This document shows positions 6,795-14,293 of a stretch of DNA of 16,487 nucleotides, in pieces; the stretch's first letter is position 1; every line of letters starts with the position of its first letter. The notes under the pieces were generated by a model, which was given only the letters and a program-made list of their open reading frames with translations, was not told the origin of the DNA and ran no database searches. The position numbers were made by a program, and so were the translations under genes. Origin of the DNA: Planococcaceae bacterium UBA3378 (GTDB lineage Bacteria; Bacillota; Bacilli; Bacillales_A; Planococcaceae); the NCBI GenBank assembly GCA_002359075.1, contig DEQA01000305.1, positions 37,572-54,058 of the forward strand, in the 5' to 3' direction.

Positions 6795-7238
6795 ATGGAT
6801 ACAGTCAAAGTAAGCCGTGTTACATGGTCCAATGTAGAAGCCGGTGAAAAATTGCCAACCGCAGCACGTGATATCACACCTGCCCTCGTAATCGTCGGGG
6901 CTATTTCTTCAACACATGATTATGAAAATGTGCATCATGATTATTTTGCAGCAAAGGCTGCAGGCGCAGATAACGTATTTATGAATATTTTAACGACCAA
7001 TGGTTTAATCGGAAAGTACTTAACAGATTGGACGGGACCGGAGGGAAAGCTGAAAAAAATTCAATTGAAGCTGGCAGTACCGAATTATCCGGGAGATAAA
7101 ATGATGCTCAACGGTGAAATTAGTAAGAAATATGAAGAAAACGGCGAGTATTTAGTAGAAATTGATTTTTACGGACAAAACTCAATTGGCTATCATGCAT
7201 TAGGAAAAGCGGTTGTTGCATTGCCGAAGGGAGAGTAG
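6795..7238 (+). CDS. MaoC-like enoyl-CoA hydratase, catalytic subunit (ChsH1-like)
   Basis: A 147-residue single-hotdog protein expected to add water across the double bond made by the dehydrogenase, giving a 3-hydroxyacyl-CoA. The active-site motif is THDYENVHHD (40-49): D42 and H47 are five residues apart, as reported for the catalytic Asp and His of mycobacterial ChsH1 (from memory, D29 and H34). The preceding gene product lacks the histidine, so the two probably assemble as a heteromer with this one as the active subunit. The ATG at 6795 is preceded by AGGAGGG (6779-6785), which lies inside the end of the previous gene, so translation is likely coupled. The thiolase-like gene follows after 3 bases. 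Confidence 0.83.
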   Translation: MDTVKVSRVTWSNVEAGEKLPTAARDITPALVIVGAISSTHDYENVHHDYFAAKAAGADNVFMNILTTNGLIGKYLTDWTGPEGKLKKIQLKLAVPNYPGDKMMLNGEISKKYEENGEYLVEIDFYGQNSIGYHALGKAVVALPKGE

Positions 7239-7241
7239 AAA

Positions 7242-8414
7242 ATGGAAACGTCAGTGAAAAATAAAGCAGCGATCGTCGGGATCGGTCAAACTGAATTCAG
7301 CCGTAACTGCGGCAGAACAGAACTGCGTATGGCAATCGAAGCAGTGTTGGCCGCGTGTGAAGATGCAGGAATCGATGTTAATGAAATTGACGGCATCGTG
7401 AATTATACATTAGACAGTACAGAACAGATCGAATTAGTTCGTGCACTCGGTATTCCGAATTTAAGCTTTTTCAGCAAAATTCCATACGGCGGCGGGGCAA
7501 GCTGTGCAACAGTAGCTCAAGCTGTAGCGGCGGTTACGTCCGGCCAGGCAAATTACGTAGTGTGCGTACGTTCCATCCGCGATGCCTCAAGCACTTTCTC
7601 GTATGGTGATTTTGAGCCGACACGTGTAATGGGCGATATTCATATGGGAATGTACCATCCTTATGGACTATTAACACCGGTCTCATGGGTAGCTATGTTT
7701 GCACAGCGCTATATTCATGAATATGGCGTAAAAGACGGTGACTTAGGATGGATTCCCCTCGTCAATCGTGAAAACGGAAATCGAAATCCAGCCGCACAGT
7801 TTTATGGACGTGAATTAACAATGGAGGAATATTTAGATTCTCCCTATAATGTCGCTCCGCTGCGTCGGCATGATTGTTGTCTAAGCTCGGATGGTGCTAT
7901 TGCGGTTATTGTAACTACAGCCGACAGGGCAAAGCATTTAAAGCAAAAGCCCGCTTATATTACAGCAGCAGCTCAAGGAATGTCAACAAACGGGGAAGTT
8001 ATGACAAGCTACTACCGCGACAAAATTACTTTTTTGCCGGAAGTAAAGGCATATGGTGACAAGCTCTTTCGCGATGCGGAAATTACACGGAAAGATATTG
8101 ATGTTGCCCAGATTTATGATGCCTTCAGCCCTCTAGTGCCAATGCAGCTTGAAGCATTAGGGTTTGTTGGAGAAGGAGAAGGTGTGGAGTTCTGCAAGGG
8201 CGGCGACCGGATCCGGCCAACTGGCGAACTACCGATTAATACATCGGGCGGACTCATGTCAGAAGGGTACTTACACGGGATGAATATGATCACAGAAGGT
8301 GTTCGACAAATTCGCGGTACATCGACAACGCAAATTGATAACGTGAATCACGTATTAGTAACAGGAGGCTCTTGTGTTCCTTCGGGCGGCCTTATTTTAG
8401 GGAAGGGGATTTGA
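7242..8414 (+). CDS. Thiolase-superfamily retro-aldolase (Ltp2-like)
   Basis: A 390-residue SCP2/thiolase-superfamily protein. The residues of a true thiolase are missing: the Cys of C-A-S-G is G85 (GASC, 85-88), the N/H of the N/H-E/D-A-F motif is Y292 in IYDAFSP, and the His of the G-H-P motif is Y343 in EGYLHG. Tyrosines at about 294 and 344 were reported as the repurposed active site of the steroid side-chain aldolase Ltp2, as far as I recall, so the match is close. The predicted reaction is retro-aldol cleavage of a 3-hydroxyacyl-CoA into a ketone or aldehyde plus acetyl- or propionyl-CoA. Such enzymes require a DUF35 partner, which is the very next gene. The alternative of a normal thiolase is disfavoured by the missing nucleophile. 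Substrate unknown. Confidence 0.85.
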   Translation: METSVKNKAAIVGIGQTEFSRNCGRTELRMAIEAVLAACEDAGIDVNEIDGIVNYTLDSTEQIELVRALGIPNLSFFSKIPYGGGASCATVAQAVAAVTSGQANYVVCVRSIRDASSTFSYGDFEPTRVMGDIHMGMYHPYGLLTPVSWVAMFAQRYIHEYGVKDGDLGWIPLVNRENGNRNPAAQFYGRELTMEEYLDSPYNVAPLRRHDCCLSSDGAIAVIVTTADRAKHLKQKPAYITAAAQGMSTNGEVMTSYYRDKITFLPEVKAYGDKLFRDAEITRKDIDVAQIYDAFSPLVPMQLEALGFVGEGEGVEFCKGGDRIRPTGELPINTSGGLMSEGYLHGMNMITEGVRQIRGTSTTQIDNVNHVLVTGGSCVPSGGLILGKGI

Positions 8415-8416
8415 GA

Positions 8417-8839
8417 ATGGTAACGTATACAGGGATTGGTACACCGAAACCGAACATGAATGAAGATACAGAAAAGTTCTGGCACATTATGCAGGAAACG
8501 AAAAAGCTTCATTTTCAGCAATGCGCTTGCTGTGAAACAATTTTACATCCCCCGCGCCCGATTTGCTATAAATGCCATAGCTTCGATATGACGTGGGTGG
8601 AGGCACCGACAAAAGGTGAGATTTATAGTTTTGCCGTATACCATCGCGGCGTGCATCCGGGGTTTGAATTGCCTTATGCCGTCATTTTGGTTGAGCTTGA
8701 AAATGGGCAGCGGATTGTATCAAATATGGTAGATTGCCCTGTGGATGAAGTATATATCGGCATGCCGGTTGAAATCATAATCGAGCAGGCGTTTGAAGAT
8801 GTGCCGCTGGTGAAATGCAAACGCCGCATGGAGGTGTAA
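8417..8839 (+). CDS. DUF35 zinc-ribbon/OB-fold partner of the thiolase-like protein
   Basis: A 140-residue protein with a rubredoxin-like zinc ribbon (C36-x2-C39 and C50-x2-C53) followed by an OB-fold that begins at about 65 (KGEIYSF) and includes PYAVILVEL (86-94). Proteins of this family bind and stabilise thiolase-like partners and help hold the CoA substrate, as in Ltp2-ChsH2 and in BbsA-BbsB of toluene degradation. The start is ATG 8417, only 2 bases after the thiolase-like stop, with AAGGGG (8403-8408) inside the preceding gene. A longer reading from a TTG at 8372 lacks a ribosome binding site and would overlap the partner's coding region. In mycobacteria the equivalent domain is fused to the MaoC-like ChsH2; here it stands alone. 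Confidence 0.86.
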   Translation: MVTYTGIGTPKPNMNEDTEKFWHIMQETKKLHFQQCACCETILHPPRPICYKCHSFDMTWVEAPTKGEIYSFAVYHRGVHPGFELPYAVILVELENGQRIVSNMVDCPVDEVYIGMPVEIIIEQAFEDVPLVKCKRRMEV

Positions 8840-8842
8840 AGG

Positions 8843-9973
8843 ATGGATTTTAGATTAACAGATATGCAGGAAGAGTTCCGCTCTACAGCACGTAAGTTTT
8901 TGAAAGACAATTATTCACTGGAACAAGTAAAGCAGGCGGAAAAGAGTGAAGTGAATTATTTGCCGGAAGTATACATGAAGGCAGTTGATTTAGGTTTTGC
9001 CGGACTGGTCATACCAGAGGAATACGGAGGCTTTGATGCAGATTACCTTGACTTGGCCTTTATTGTGGAAGAGGCAGGAGCAGCATTGTTCCAAAGTCCA
9101 TTAATCCCAACGGTTGCTTATGGTATTGTACCAATCGTCCAATTTGGGGATGAAAAAATCAAGCAGACGATATTACCATCAATTGCTTCCGGAGAGGTGA
9201 CGGTAACCGGAGCAATTGCAGAACCACAGGCACATTACAATGTGGACTATATTGAGGCAACGGCAACACCTGCTGAAAACGGATATTACATTACAGGAAC
9301 GAAAATTTTCGCGTCGTTTGCTAACAGTGTAGAAAAACTATTAGTTCTGGCAATAGCTCCGCAAGGGTTAACTGCTTTTTTAGTAGACCGGGAGGAAAAA
9401 GGTGTTGTAATTAACACCATTCCAACAATTAGCGGAGACGGCAACTGTGAGGTTGTTTTAAAAAATGTATATACAGAAACGGTGATCGGCCTGCCGGGTG
9501 AGGGAGCAAAAATAGCGGGTGTTGCCAATGATTATGCCATTGCCTTGCAGTCTATCGAGGCGGCCGGTTTGCTGCGCCGTACAATTGAAATAACAGCTGC
9601 TTATGTAAAGGAACGCCACCAATTTAAAGTGCCAATTGGGTCGTTTCAATCTGTACAGCATCGGCTATCGGATATGTTTACGATTGCAGAAGGAGCTAAT
9701 TTGGCTGCATATCATGCATTTTCGAAGTTAGTGAGCAATCAGGATGCAAGCAAGGAGCTGGCTATTGCAAAGTTGTGGATCAGTAAGGAAGGTCACAAAG
9801 TGGTCACAGGTGCACACCAACTGCACGGAGGAATGGGTCTTGATTATGATTACCCATTACAGTTTTGTTTCCGTCGCCTAAAAGGTATGCAGCTTACTTT
9901 AGGGACGCCTGAAATACATTTGCGCAATTTAGCCAAAAGCGTTATTGGAGAAAAACAGCCGGTCCAACTATAA
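8843..9973 (+). CDS. Acyl-CoA dehydrogenase, beta-type subunit (FadE27/FadE29-like)
   Basis: A 376-residue acyl-CoA dehydrogenase homologue. It keeps the neighbour-side FAD contacts, R258-x-Q-F (RHQFKVPIG, 258-266) and QLHGGMG (326-332), but has no catalytic glutamate: the MCAD-type position reads LTLGTPE (L353), and the isovaleryl-CoA-dehydrogenase-type position is near A232. The subunit at 5095-6258 shows the reverse pattern (a base, but no such FAD contacts). Together they would make one active site per pair, the known architecture of the steroid alpha2-beta2 dehydrogenases FadE26-FadE27 and FadE28-FadE29. GGAGG (8830-8834) lies 8 bases before the ATG and overlaps the end of the DUF35 gene. 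No electron-transfer flavoprotein genes are in view, so electrons must leave through a partner encoded elsewhere. Confidence 0.85.
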   Translation: MDFRLTDMQEEFRSTARKFLKDNYSLEQVKQAEKSEVNYLPEVYMKAVDLGFAGLVIPEEYGGFDADYLDLAFIVEEAGAALFQSPLIPTVAYGIVPIVQFGDEKIKQTILPSIASGEVTVTGAIAEPQAHYNVDYIEATATPAENGYYITGTKIFASFANSVEKLLVLAIAPQGLTAFLVDREEKGVVINTIPTISGDGNCEVVLKNVYTETVIGLPGEGAKIAGVANDYAIALQSIEAAGLLRRTIEITAAYVKERHQFKVPIGSFQSVQHRLSDMFTIAEGANLAAYHAFSKLVSNQDASKELAIAKLWISKEGHKVVTGAHQLHGGMGLDYDYPLQFCFRRLKGMQLTLGTPEIHLRNLAKSVIGEKQPVQL

Positions 9974-9992
9974 GCGGAAGGAGGTATGGGAA

Positions 9993-11171
9993 ATGACAAA
10001 TACAGCTTTATCAAATATCCGTGTCATTGATCTGTCTTGGTATATTGCCGGTCCCTACTGTACGAAGCTGCTTGCGGATTTCGGCGCAGATATTATCAAG
10101 ATCGAACGTCCGGAAACGGGAGATCCCTCTCGTCAGCTCGGACCTTTCCGTAATGACGAGGAAAATATTAATGCAGGTGGTTTATATGCTTATTTAAACA
10201 ATAATAAAAAGAGCATCACACTCGATTTGAAAACCGAGGAAGGCATTAATATTATTAAGCGTTTAGTTGCCACAGCCGATATTGTTGTTGAAAACTTCAC
10301 GCCGGGAGTATTGGAACGGCTGGGGCTCGGCTATGACATATTAAAAGAAGTAAATCCTAAAATTGTTCTTACCTCTATTTCGACATATGGGCAAACAGGT
10401 AATTATGCCCATTTTAAGGGGACCGAATTACTCGCTCAGGCATTAGGCGGATACATGACATCAGTCGGTGAACCGACACGTGAACCGCTTCGTGCCGGTG
10501 GGCAGCTTCATTTATTAGAGTATATTGCCGGTACGTTCGCTGCAGGGGCAACATTAGCCGCTGTACGGGATAGCCGAAAAACAGGCGAAGGGGCACATCT
10601 TGATGTACCGATTACAAACTTTGGTATTCTCCAGACATCCTATCCAACAGTCCAAAATTCATATCCAACAAGTTTATTCAAGGCAGATATGCGCCGGCCA
10701 ATGATCCCCAGTGTTCATCCATGTAAGGATGGATTTATCGGCATCAGCGTGTTAACGGGTCAGCAATGGCAAAACTTTTGCTTTATGACGGAGATGTATG
10801 ATTGGGTAGAAGATGAACGCTTTATCACATTACCAAAGCGGCTTCAACATAAGGGATTATTTTTAGAGCGGTTGAATGGATTTTTAATGAACTATACACG
10901 TGAGGAATTGATGCAATTAGGTTCACAATGGCGTGTACCGGTAACCCCTGTTCCGACATTTAAAGATATTATGGATATCCCCCACTACAAGGAACGTGCT
11001 TTTTTTGAGAAAGTGACACATAAAGAGCTCGGAGATTTGTGGCAGCCGGGCGCACCATTTAGAATGTCGGAAACTCCGTGGTCCATTCGAAATACAGCAC
11101 CTTTATTAGGAGAGCATACAGATCAAGTGTTAAAAGATATTCTGGAAAAAGAAGCTGTAGAGGAGGTGTAG
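9993..11171 (+). CDS. Class III CoA-transferase family protein, Glu at the catalytic position
   Basis: A 392-residue CaiB/formyl-CoA transferase (class III) homologue. The N-terminal signature IRVIDLSWYIAGPYCTKLLADFG begins at 9 and the conserved VVENFTPGVLERLGL at 98-112. Members normally use an aspartate that forms the acyl anhydride; here the aligned residue is E176 in LLEYIAG, whereas the next gene keeps Asp. No H-D pair typical of alpha-methylacyl-CoA racemases is seen, so a transferase rather than racemase role is favoured. The start chosen is ATG 9993, 8 bases after AAGGAGG (9978-9984); a longer reading overlaps the previous gene by 29 bases. Adjacent paired class III transferases form heteromers in benzylsuccinate CoA-transferase (BbsEF), a plausible model. 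Acceptor and donor acids are unknown. Confidence 0.85.
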   Translation: MTNTALSNIRVIDLSWYIAGPYCTKLLADFGADIIKIERPETGDPSRQLGPFRNDEENINAGGLYAYLNNNKKSITLDLKTEEGINIIKRLVATADIVVENFTPGVLERLGLGYDILKEVNPKIVLTSISTYGQTGNYAHFKGTELLAQALGGYMTSVGEPTREPLRAGGQLHLLEYIAGTFAAGATLAAVRDSRKTGEGAHLDVPITNFGILQTSYPTVQNSYPTSLFKADMRRPMIPSVHPCKDGFIGISVLTGQQWQNFCFMTEMYDWVEDERFITLPKRLQHKGLFLERLNGFLMNYTREELMQLGSQWRVPVTPVPTFKDIMDIPHYKERAFFEKVTHKELGDLWQPGAPFRMSETPWSIRNTAPLLGEHTDQVLKDILEKEAVEEV

Positions 11172-11175
11172 CTGA

Positions 11176-12387
11176 ATGAAGGATTGTTTAAAAGGCATTC
11201 GCATTGTTGATTTAGCGATGTGGTGGTCTGCTCCTCTTTGTACATCATTTTTAGGGGCGCTCGGTGCCGAGGTGATCAAAGTAGAATCCAATAAAAACCC
11301 GGACGGTTTCCGTTTTCAAATGGCCGCACCCGGAACTGATCACTGGTGGGAGCTAGGTCCGCAATTTAATAGCGCGAATATGAACAAAAAAGGCGCAACA
11401 TTTAATTTAAACGATGAGGATGGCAAAAAATATTTAAAAGAGTTGATTAAAGTTTCAGATATAGTCATTGAAAACTATACCCCTCGTGTGATGAACAATT
11501 TTGGGCTAACGTATGACGTTTTAAAAGAACTCAATCCCTCCATCATTATGATGTCGATGCCTGCCTATGGACTGAGCGGGCAGTGGCGGGATGAACCGGG
11601 ATTTGCCTATACATTTGAGATATTATCGGGTATTGCCAATTTAACGGGATATAAAGATGGTGGACCGATGACGGTTCTCGGTACAGGAGACATTATTTCG
11701 GGCTATCATGCTATTTTTGCCTTACTCACAGCATTGGAGTACCGGGAGCAAACCGGTAAAGGGCAGTTTATCGAATGTGCCCAAGTAGAGGCGGCAATGA
11801 ACTATATGGGAGCTCCGCTTGCTGATTATCAGTTGAATGATCGTGATTGGGGACGCATAGGCAATCGGGAAAGAGGAATTGCTCCGCAAGGCGTATACCA
11901 AACCCAAGGCCACGATGCATGGGTGGCAGTATCGGTCACAAATGATAAAGAGTGGAGCGCTTTATGTGAGAAAATCGGAAAACCGGACCTTGCCCAAACG
12001 TATCGTACTTATGAAGAGCGTTTTACTCATCATGATGAAATTGATGAGGCGGTAACAGCCTGGTCGCTGCAGTTTACACACCACGAAGCAGCTGAAACGT
12101 TACGGGCAGCGGGCATTCCGGCTGCCCCTGTACTAGGGCTTCATGAAATTGAAGACCACGAGTATATGGGCGATCTCTTTCAGGAAATCGAGCGTGACTT
12201 TGTAGGGACACATAAATATCCGAGCTGGCCGCTGCTGATCGATGGAGAGCGCCTCCGTCATCGAAACCCAACGCCAACCCTTGGGCGTGATAATGAATAT
12301 GTATATAAGGAATTGTTGCAAATTTCAGACGAAGAATATGCACAGCTGCACGATAAGGGCATTATTGGTACAAGTATGAAGCGATAA
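11176..12387 (+). CDS. Class III CoA-transferase, catalytic-type
   Basis: A 403-residue class III CoA-transferase with the standard features: IRIVDLAMWWSAP (8-20), GAEVIKVES (30-38), ENYTPRVMNNFGL (99-111), and the catalytic-position aspartate D172 in GTGDIISGYHA. It is expected to move CoA between carboxylic acids without ATP. The racemase-type H-D motif is absent. It begins 4 bases after the stop of the first transferase, with AGGAGG at 11161-11166, and ends with tandem stops TAA-TAA. The pair could act as one heteromeric enzyme with this as the active subunit, or on two different acids. Having both a ligase and transferases in one operon suggests that two acid intermediates are activated, or that CoA is recycled from a product to the entry acid. 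Confidence 0.88.
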   Translation: MKDCLKGIRIVDLAMWWSAPLCTSFLGALGAEVIKVESNKNPDGFRFQMAAPGTDHWWELGPQFNSANMNKKGATFNLNDEDGKKYLKELIKVSDIVIENYTPRVMNNFGLTYDVLKELNPSIIMMSMPAYGLSGQWRDEPGFAYTFEILSGIANLTGYKDGGPMTVLGTGDIISGYHAIFALLTALEYREQTGKGQFIECAQVEAAMNYMGAPLADYQLNDRDWGRIGNRERGIAPQGVYQTQGHDAWVAVSVTNDKEWSALCEKIGKPDLAQTYRTYEERFTHHDEIDEAVTAWSLQFTHHEAAETLRAAGIPAAPVLGLHEIEDHEYMGDLFQEIERDFVGTHKYPSWPLLIDGERLRHRNPTPTLGRDNEYVYKELLQISDEEYAQLHDKGIIGTSMKR

Positions 12388-12402
12388 TAAAGGAGGATAT
12401 AT

Positions 12403-12519
12403 ATGTCATATAAAGTGGGAACAAAATTGCAATGTACAAAGTGCGGCAGCGAATTTATTGTTACTAAATCTACTACTCCAGCATTTACATGTTGTAATCA
12501 AGAGGTACAACAGAAATAA
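12403..12519 (+). CDS. Desulforedoxin-like micro-protein 1
   Basis: A 38-residue protein with the pattern C11-x2-C14 ... C29-C30, starting MSYKVGTKLQC. This four-cysteine layout, with a Gly after the CxxC and an adjacent C-C pair, is that of desulforedoxin and the N-terminal domain of desulfoferrodoxin, which hold one Fe(Cys)4 centre and dimerise. A zinc site is the alternative. It has an excellent ribosome binding site, AAAGGAGG (12389-12396), 6 bases before the ATG, and follows the transferase by 15 bases. The C-terminus (CCNQEVQQK) is less close to desulforedoxin than that of its twin. It is probably a small electron carrier or metal-binding accessory for an enzyme of this operon; the specific partner is unknown. 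Confidence 0.72.
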   Translation: MSYKVGTKLQCTKCGSEFIVTKSTTPAFTCCNQEVQQK

Positions 12520-12536
12520 GGAAGGGATGAAACAGT

Positions 12537-12680
12537 ATGGCGAATCAATTAGGGAAGCGTTTGGAATGTCCGTCATGTGGCAGTGAAGTAATGTGTATCA
12601 AGCCCGGAGACGGCAGCATTCATTGCTGCGGTGGGGAAATGACTGTTAAGCAACCAACGGCATTACCAACGGCAGACTAA
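12537..12680 (+). CDS. Desulforedoxin-like micro-protein 2
   Basis: A 47-residue protein with C11-x2-C14 and C30-C31, reading LECPSCGSEVM and HCCGGEMTVKQ around the cysteines. The spacing, the central glycine-rich turn (PGDGS, 23-27) and the CCG-x-E-M ending resemble desulforedoxin closely. A fifth cysteine, C20, lies between the pairs, and there is a 9-residue extra tail (PTALPTAD) after the fold. It lies 17 bases after micro-protein 1 and 20 bases before the double-lobe transferase, with AAGGAAGGG at 12518-12526 upstream. The two twins share the layout but only moderate identity, so they are an old duplication or separate acquisitions. Redox or metal-storage roles are inference. Confidence 0.75.
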   Translation: MANQLGKRLECPSCGSEVMCIKPGDGSIHCCGGEMTVKQPTALPTAD

Positions 12681-12700
12681 TTAAAGGAGGCGGATTTGTT

Positions 12701-14293
12701 TTGAATTTGCAAAACTTATCCGCTTTATTTGTCGGTGAAAGTGATGTGCTGCGCTATGCAGCGTCACTTCTAACAGCACAGAAAGCGGATGTTCAAATAA
12801 GCAATCATTATATAGCGGGGAATTGGAATGTAGTAGTAACTGAAGAAACACTCGCGTTGTCTGTATCTGCAGCAGTTGTAGAACTTGTTTACGATGATGT
12901 AATTGCAGATAAGAAGGAGGCGGAATTTCAGCAGAAAGCCGGCTGGGCGGCCTTGACAGCCGGCCAGTTAATAACAGGAAAGCCTGCTTCCCATTTAATA
13001 GGCGCCCATGTTGCTTTTTATTTGCTTGCAGCTGTAATGGAGGGACATTGGGGTGTGCAGCGGCATATTCGGCTGAATGTATTTTCTTTGTTAGTATCTG
13101 CATTGGAAGGGGCTCGAAGCCATTTTTTAAAAGACGGAGTTGTAAGACAAATAACCGGCAACCGGCATCATGCACTTGTGCCGATGACAATTTTACAGGC
13201 AAAGGATCGAGCAGTTTTTGTCGGTGCCCCCTCGAATGCCCAATGGGAACTGCTTGCCGCATTTGCCCAAATTGAAAATAGATGGCCGGATGAACCAGCA
13301 AGACAGCAGGACGTAGAGCAAATTGAAAAGCTGCTCGCTCAGTGGGTCATCACACAGAAGGCAGAGGAGCTGGTATCACTGATGCAGGCAGTAAGGCTGC
13401 CGTTTAGTGTTGTGCGGCAAAAGGAAGAGCTGAAAAATTGTCCCCAGTTGCAGGCAAGACAGTTTTATACACGCCAATTACCGTGGCAGATGACTGTCAT
13501 TCAGCAAGTTGAAGAACCGTGGTCTATCAATGGATGGGAGAAAATAAGGCTTGCTGATTTAACAGCAATGTGGGCAGGCCCGTATTGCACGCGGTTATTT
13601 GCTGATTTAGGAGTGGAAGTGATAAAGATTGAAGCACCATTTCGACCAGATGGGATTCGCTTGAATTCACAATCATCAACCGCTTTTTTCGAAGAGCTGA
13701 ATCGAAATAAATACGGTATTACGCTTGATTTGAGAAAGGATAAGGAGAAGGAGCTATTTTTACAGCTTATTGAGCAGACAGATGTGATTGTCAATAATTT
13801 CAGTCCGCGTGTAATGGGGAATTTTGGTTTTACAAATGAGGTATTAGTGAATGCGAAAGCCGATCTTATCATTGCTTCATTATCAGCATATGGCCAATAT
13901 GGTCCATACAGAAATTATGTAGGCTACGGCCCGACAATCGAAGCGCAAAGCGGATTGGCACTGCCGCGGTTGCCCGGGTTTTCAATTAGTGATATTTCTG
14001 CAGGAGTTCATGCAGCCATTGCAATAATGAGTGCCCTTCTAATGAAAAAACAGCAAAACAGGGCAATTGCTGTAGACATATCGCAATATGAGGCAGCCTG
14101 TATGATGCACAGTGATGAAGTTAATGAACTGAATGATTATTGGTCATTAGGGCAGGCATTGGATTATTGCAATAAAGCAATCGTGGAGGGACATTGGCGG
14201 CAAGAGACAAGAAGAGCACCCGCATTAGGAGAACATAACTATATTTATAGGGGGAACTCATATGGAAAGGCTAAAGGTAGAAATAGTCAATAA
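12701..14293 (+). CDS. Compact double-lobe class III CoA-transferase-like protein
   Basis: A 530-residue protein built from class III CoA-transferase parts in an unusual arrangement. Residues 1 to about 275 look like a degenerate transferase lacking most of its N-terminal Rossmann part: RYAASLLTAQKADVQI (18-33) is a worn version of the GAdVikiE segment, S97-H98-L99 replaces the catalytic aspartate region, and 160-258 matches the usual C-terminal lobe (ending PQLQARQFYTR). Residues 280-470 are a good N-terminal lobe (KIRLADLTAMWAGPY, NFSPRVMGNFGF) with a proper aspartate, D431 in SISDISAGVH, but then stop soon after, with only a short LGEHNYIY tail. One complete set of lobes is thus present in one chain, in permuted order. 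The start is TTG 12701 with AAAGGAGG (12683-12690). It overlaps the next gene by 32 bases. Whether it is active is unknown. Confidence 0.7.
   Translation: MNLQNLSALFVGESDVLRYAASLLTAQKADVQISNHYIAGNWNVVVTEETLALSVSAAVVELVYDDVIADKKEAEFQQKAGWAALTAGQLITGKPASHLIGAHVAFYLLAAVMEGHWGVQRHIRLNVFSLLVSALEGARSHFLKDGVVRQITGNRHHALVPMTILQAKDRAVFVGAPSNAQWELLAAFAQIENRWPDEPARQQDVEQIEKLLAQWVITQKAEELVSLMQAVRLPFSVVRQKEELKNCPQLQARQFYTRQLPWQMTVIQQVEEPWSINGWEKIRLADLTAMWAGPYCTRLFADLGVEVIKIEAPFRPDGIRLNSQSSTAFFEELNRNKYGITLDLRKDKEKELFLQLIEQTDVIVNNFSPRVMGNFGFTNEVLVNAKADLIIASLSAYGQYGPYRNYVGYGPTIEAQSGLALPRLPGFSISDISAGVHAAIAIMSALLMKKQQNRAIAVDISQYEAACMMHSDEVNELNDYWSLGQALDYCNKAIVEGHWRQETRRAPALGEHNYIYRGNSYGKAKGRNSQ

Noticed and set aside
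9993..12387. Annotating the two class III proteins as alpha-methylacyl-CoA racemases, which would suit a branched side chain
   Set aside because: The racemase-type His-Asp motif is absent in both, and the second keeps the transferase aspartate. Racemase activity is not excluded but is not supported.
12681..13301. A long minus-strand open frame of 206 codons
   Set aside because: It is antisense to the double-lobe transferase gene, lacks a ribosome binding site context, and encodes a composition typical of a shadow frame.
14200..14293. A frameshift cutting off the C-terminal lobe of the double-lobe transferase
   Set aside because: No continuation of a transferase C-terminal lobe appears in any frame downstream; the sequence there is the well-conserved start of the crotonase gene, so a simple frameshift does not explain the short end.
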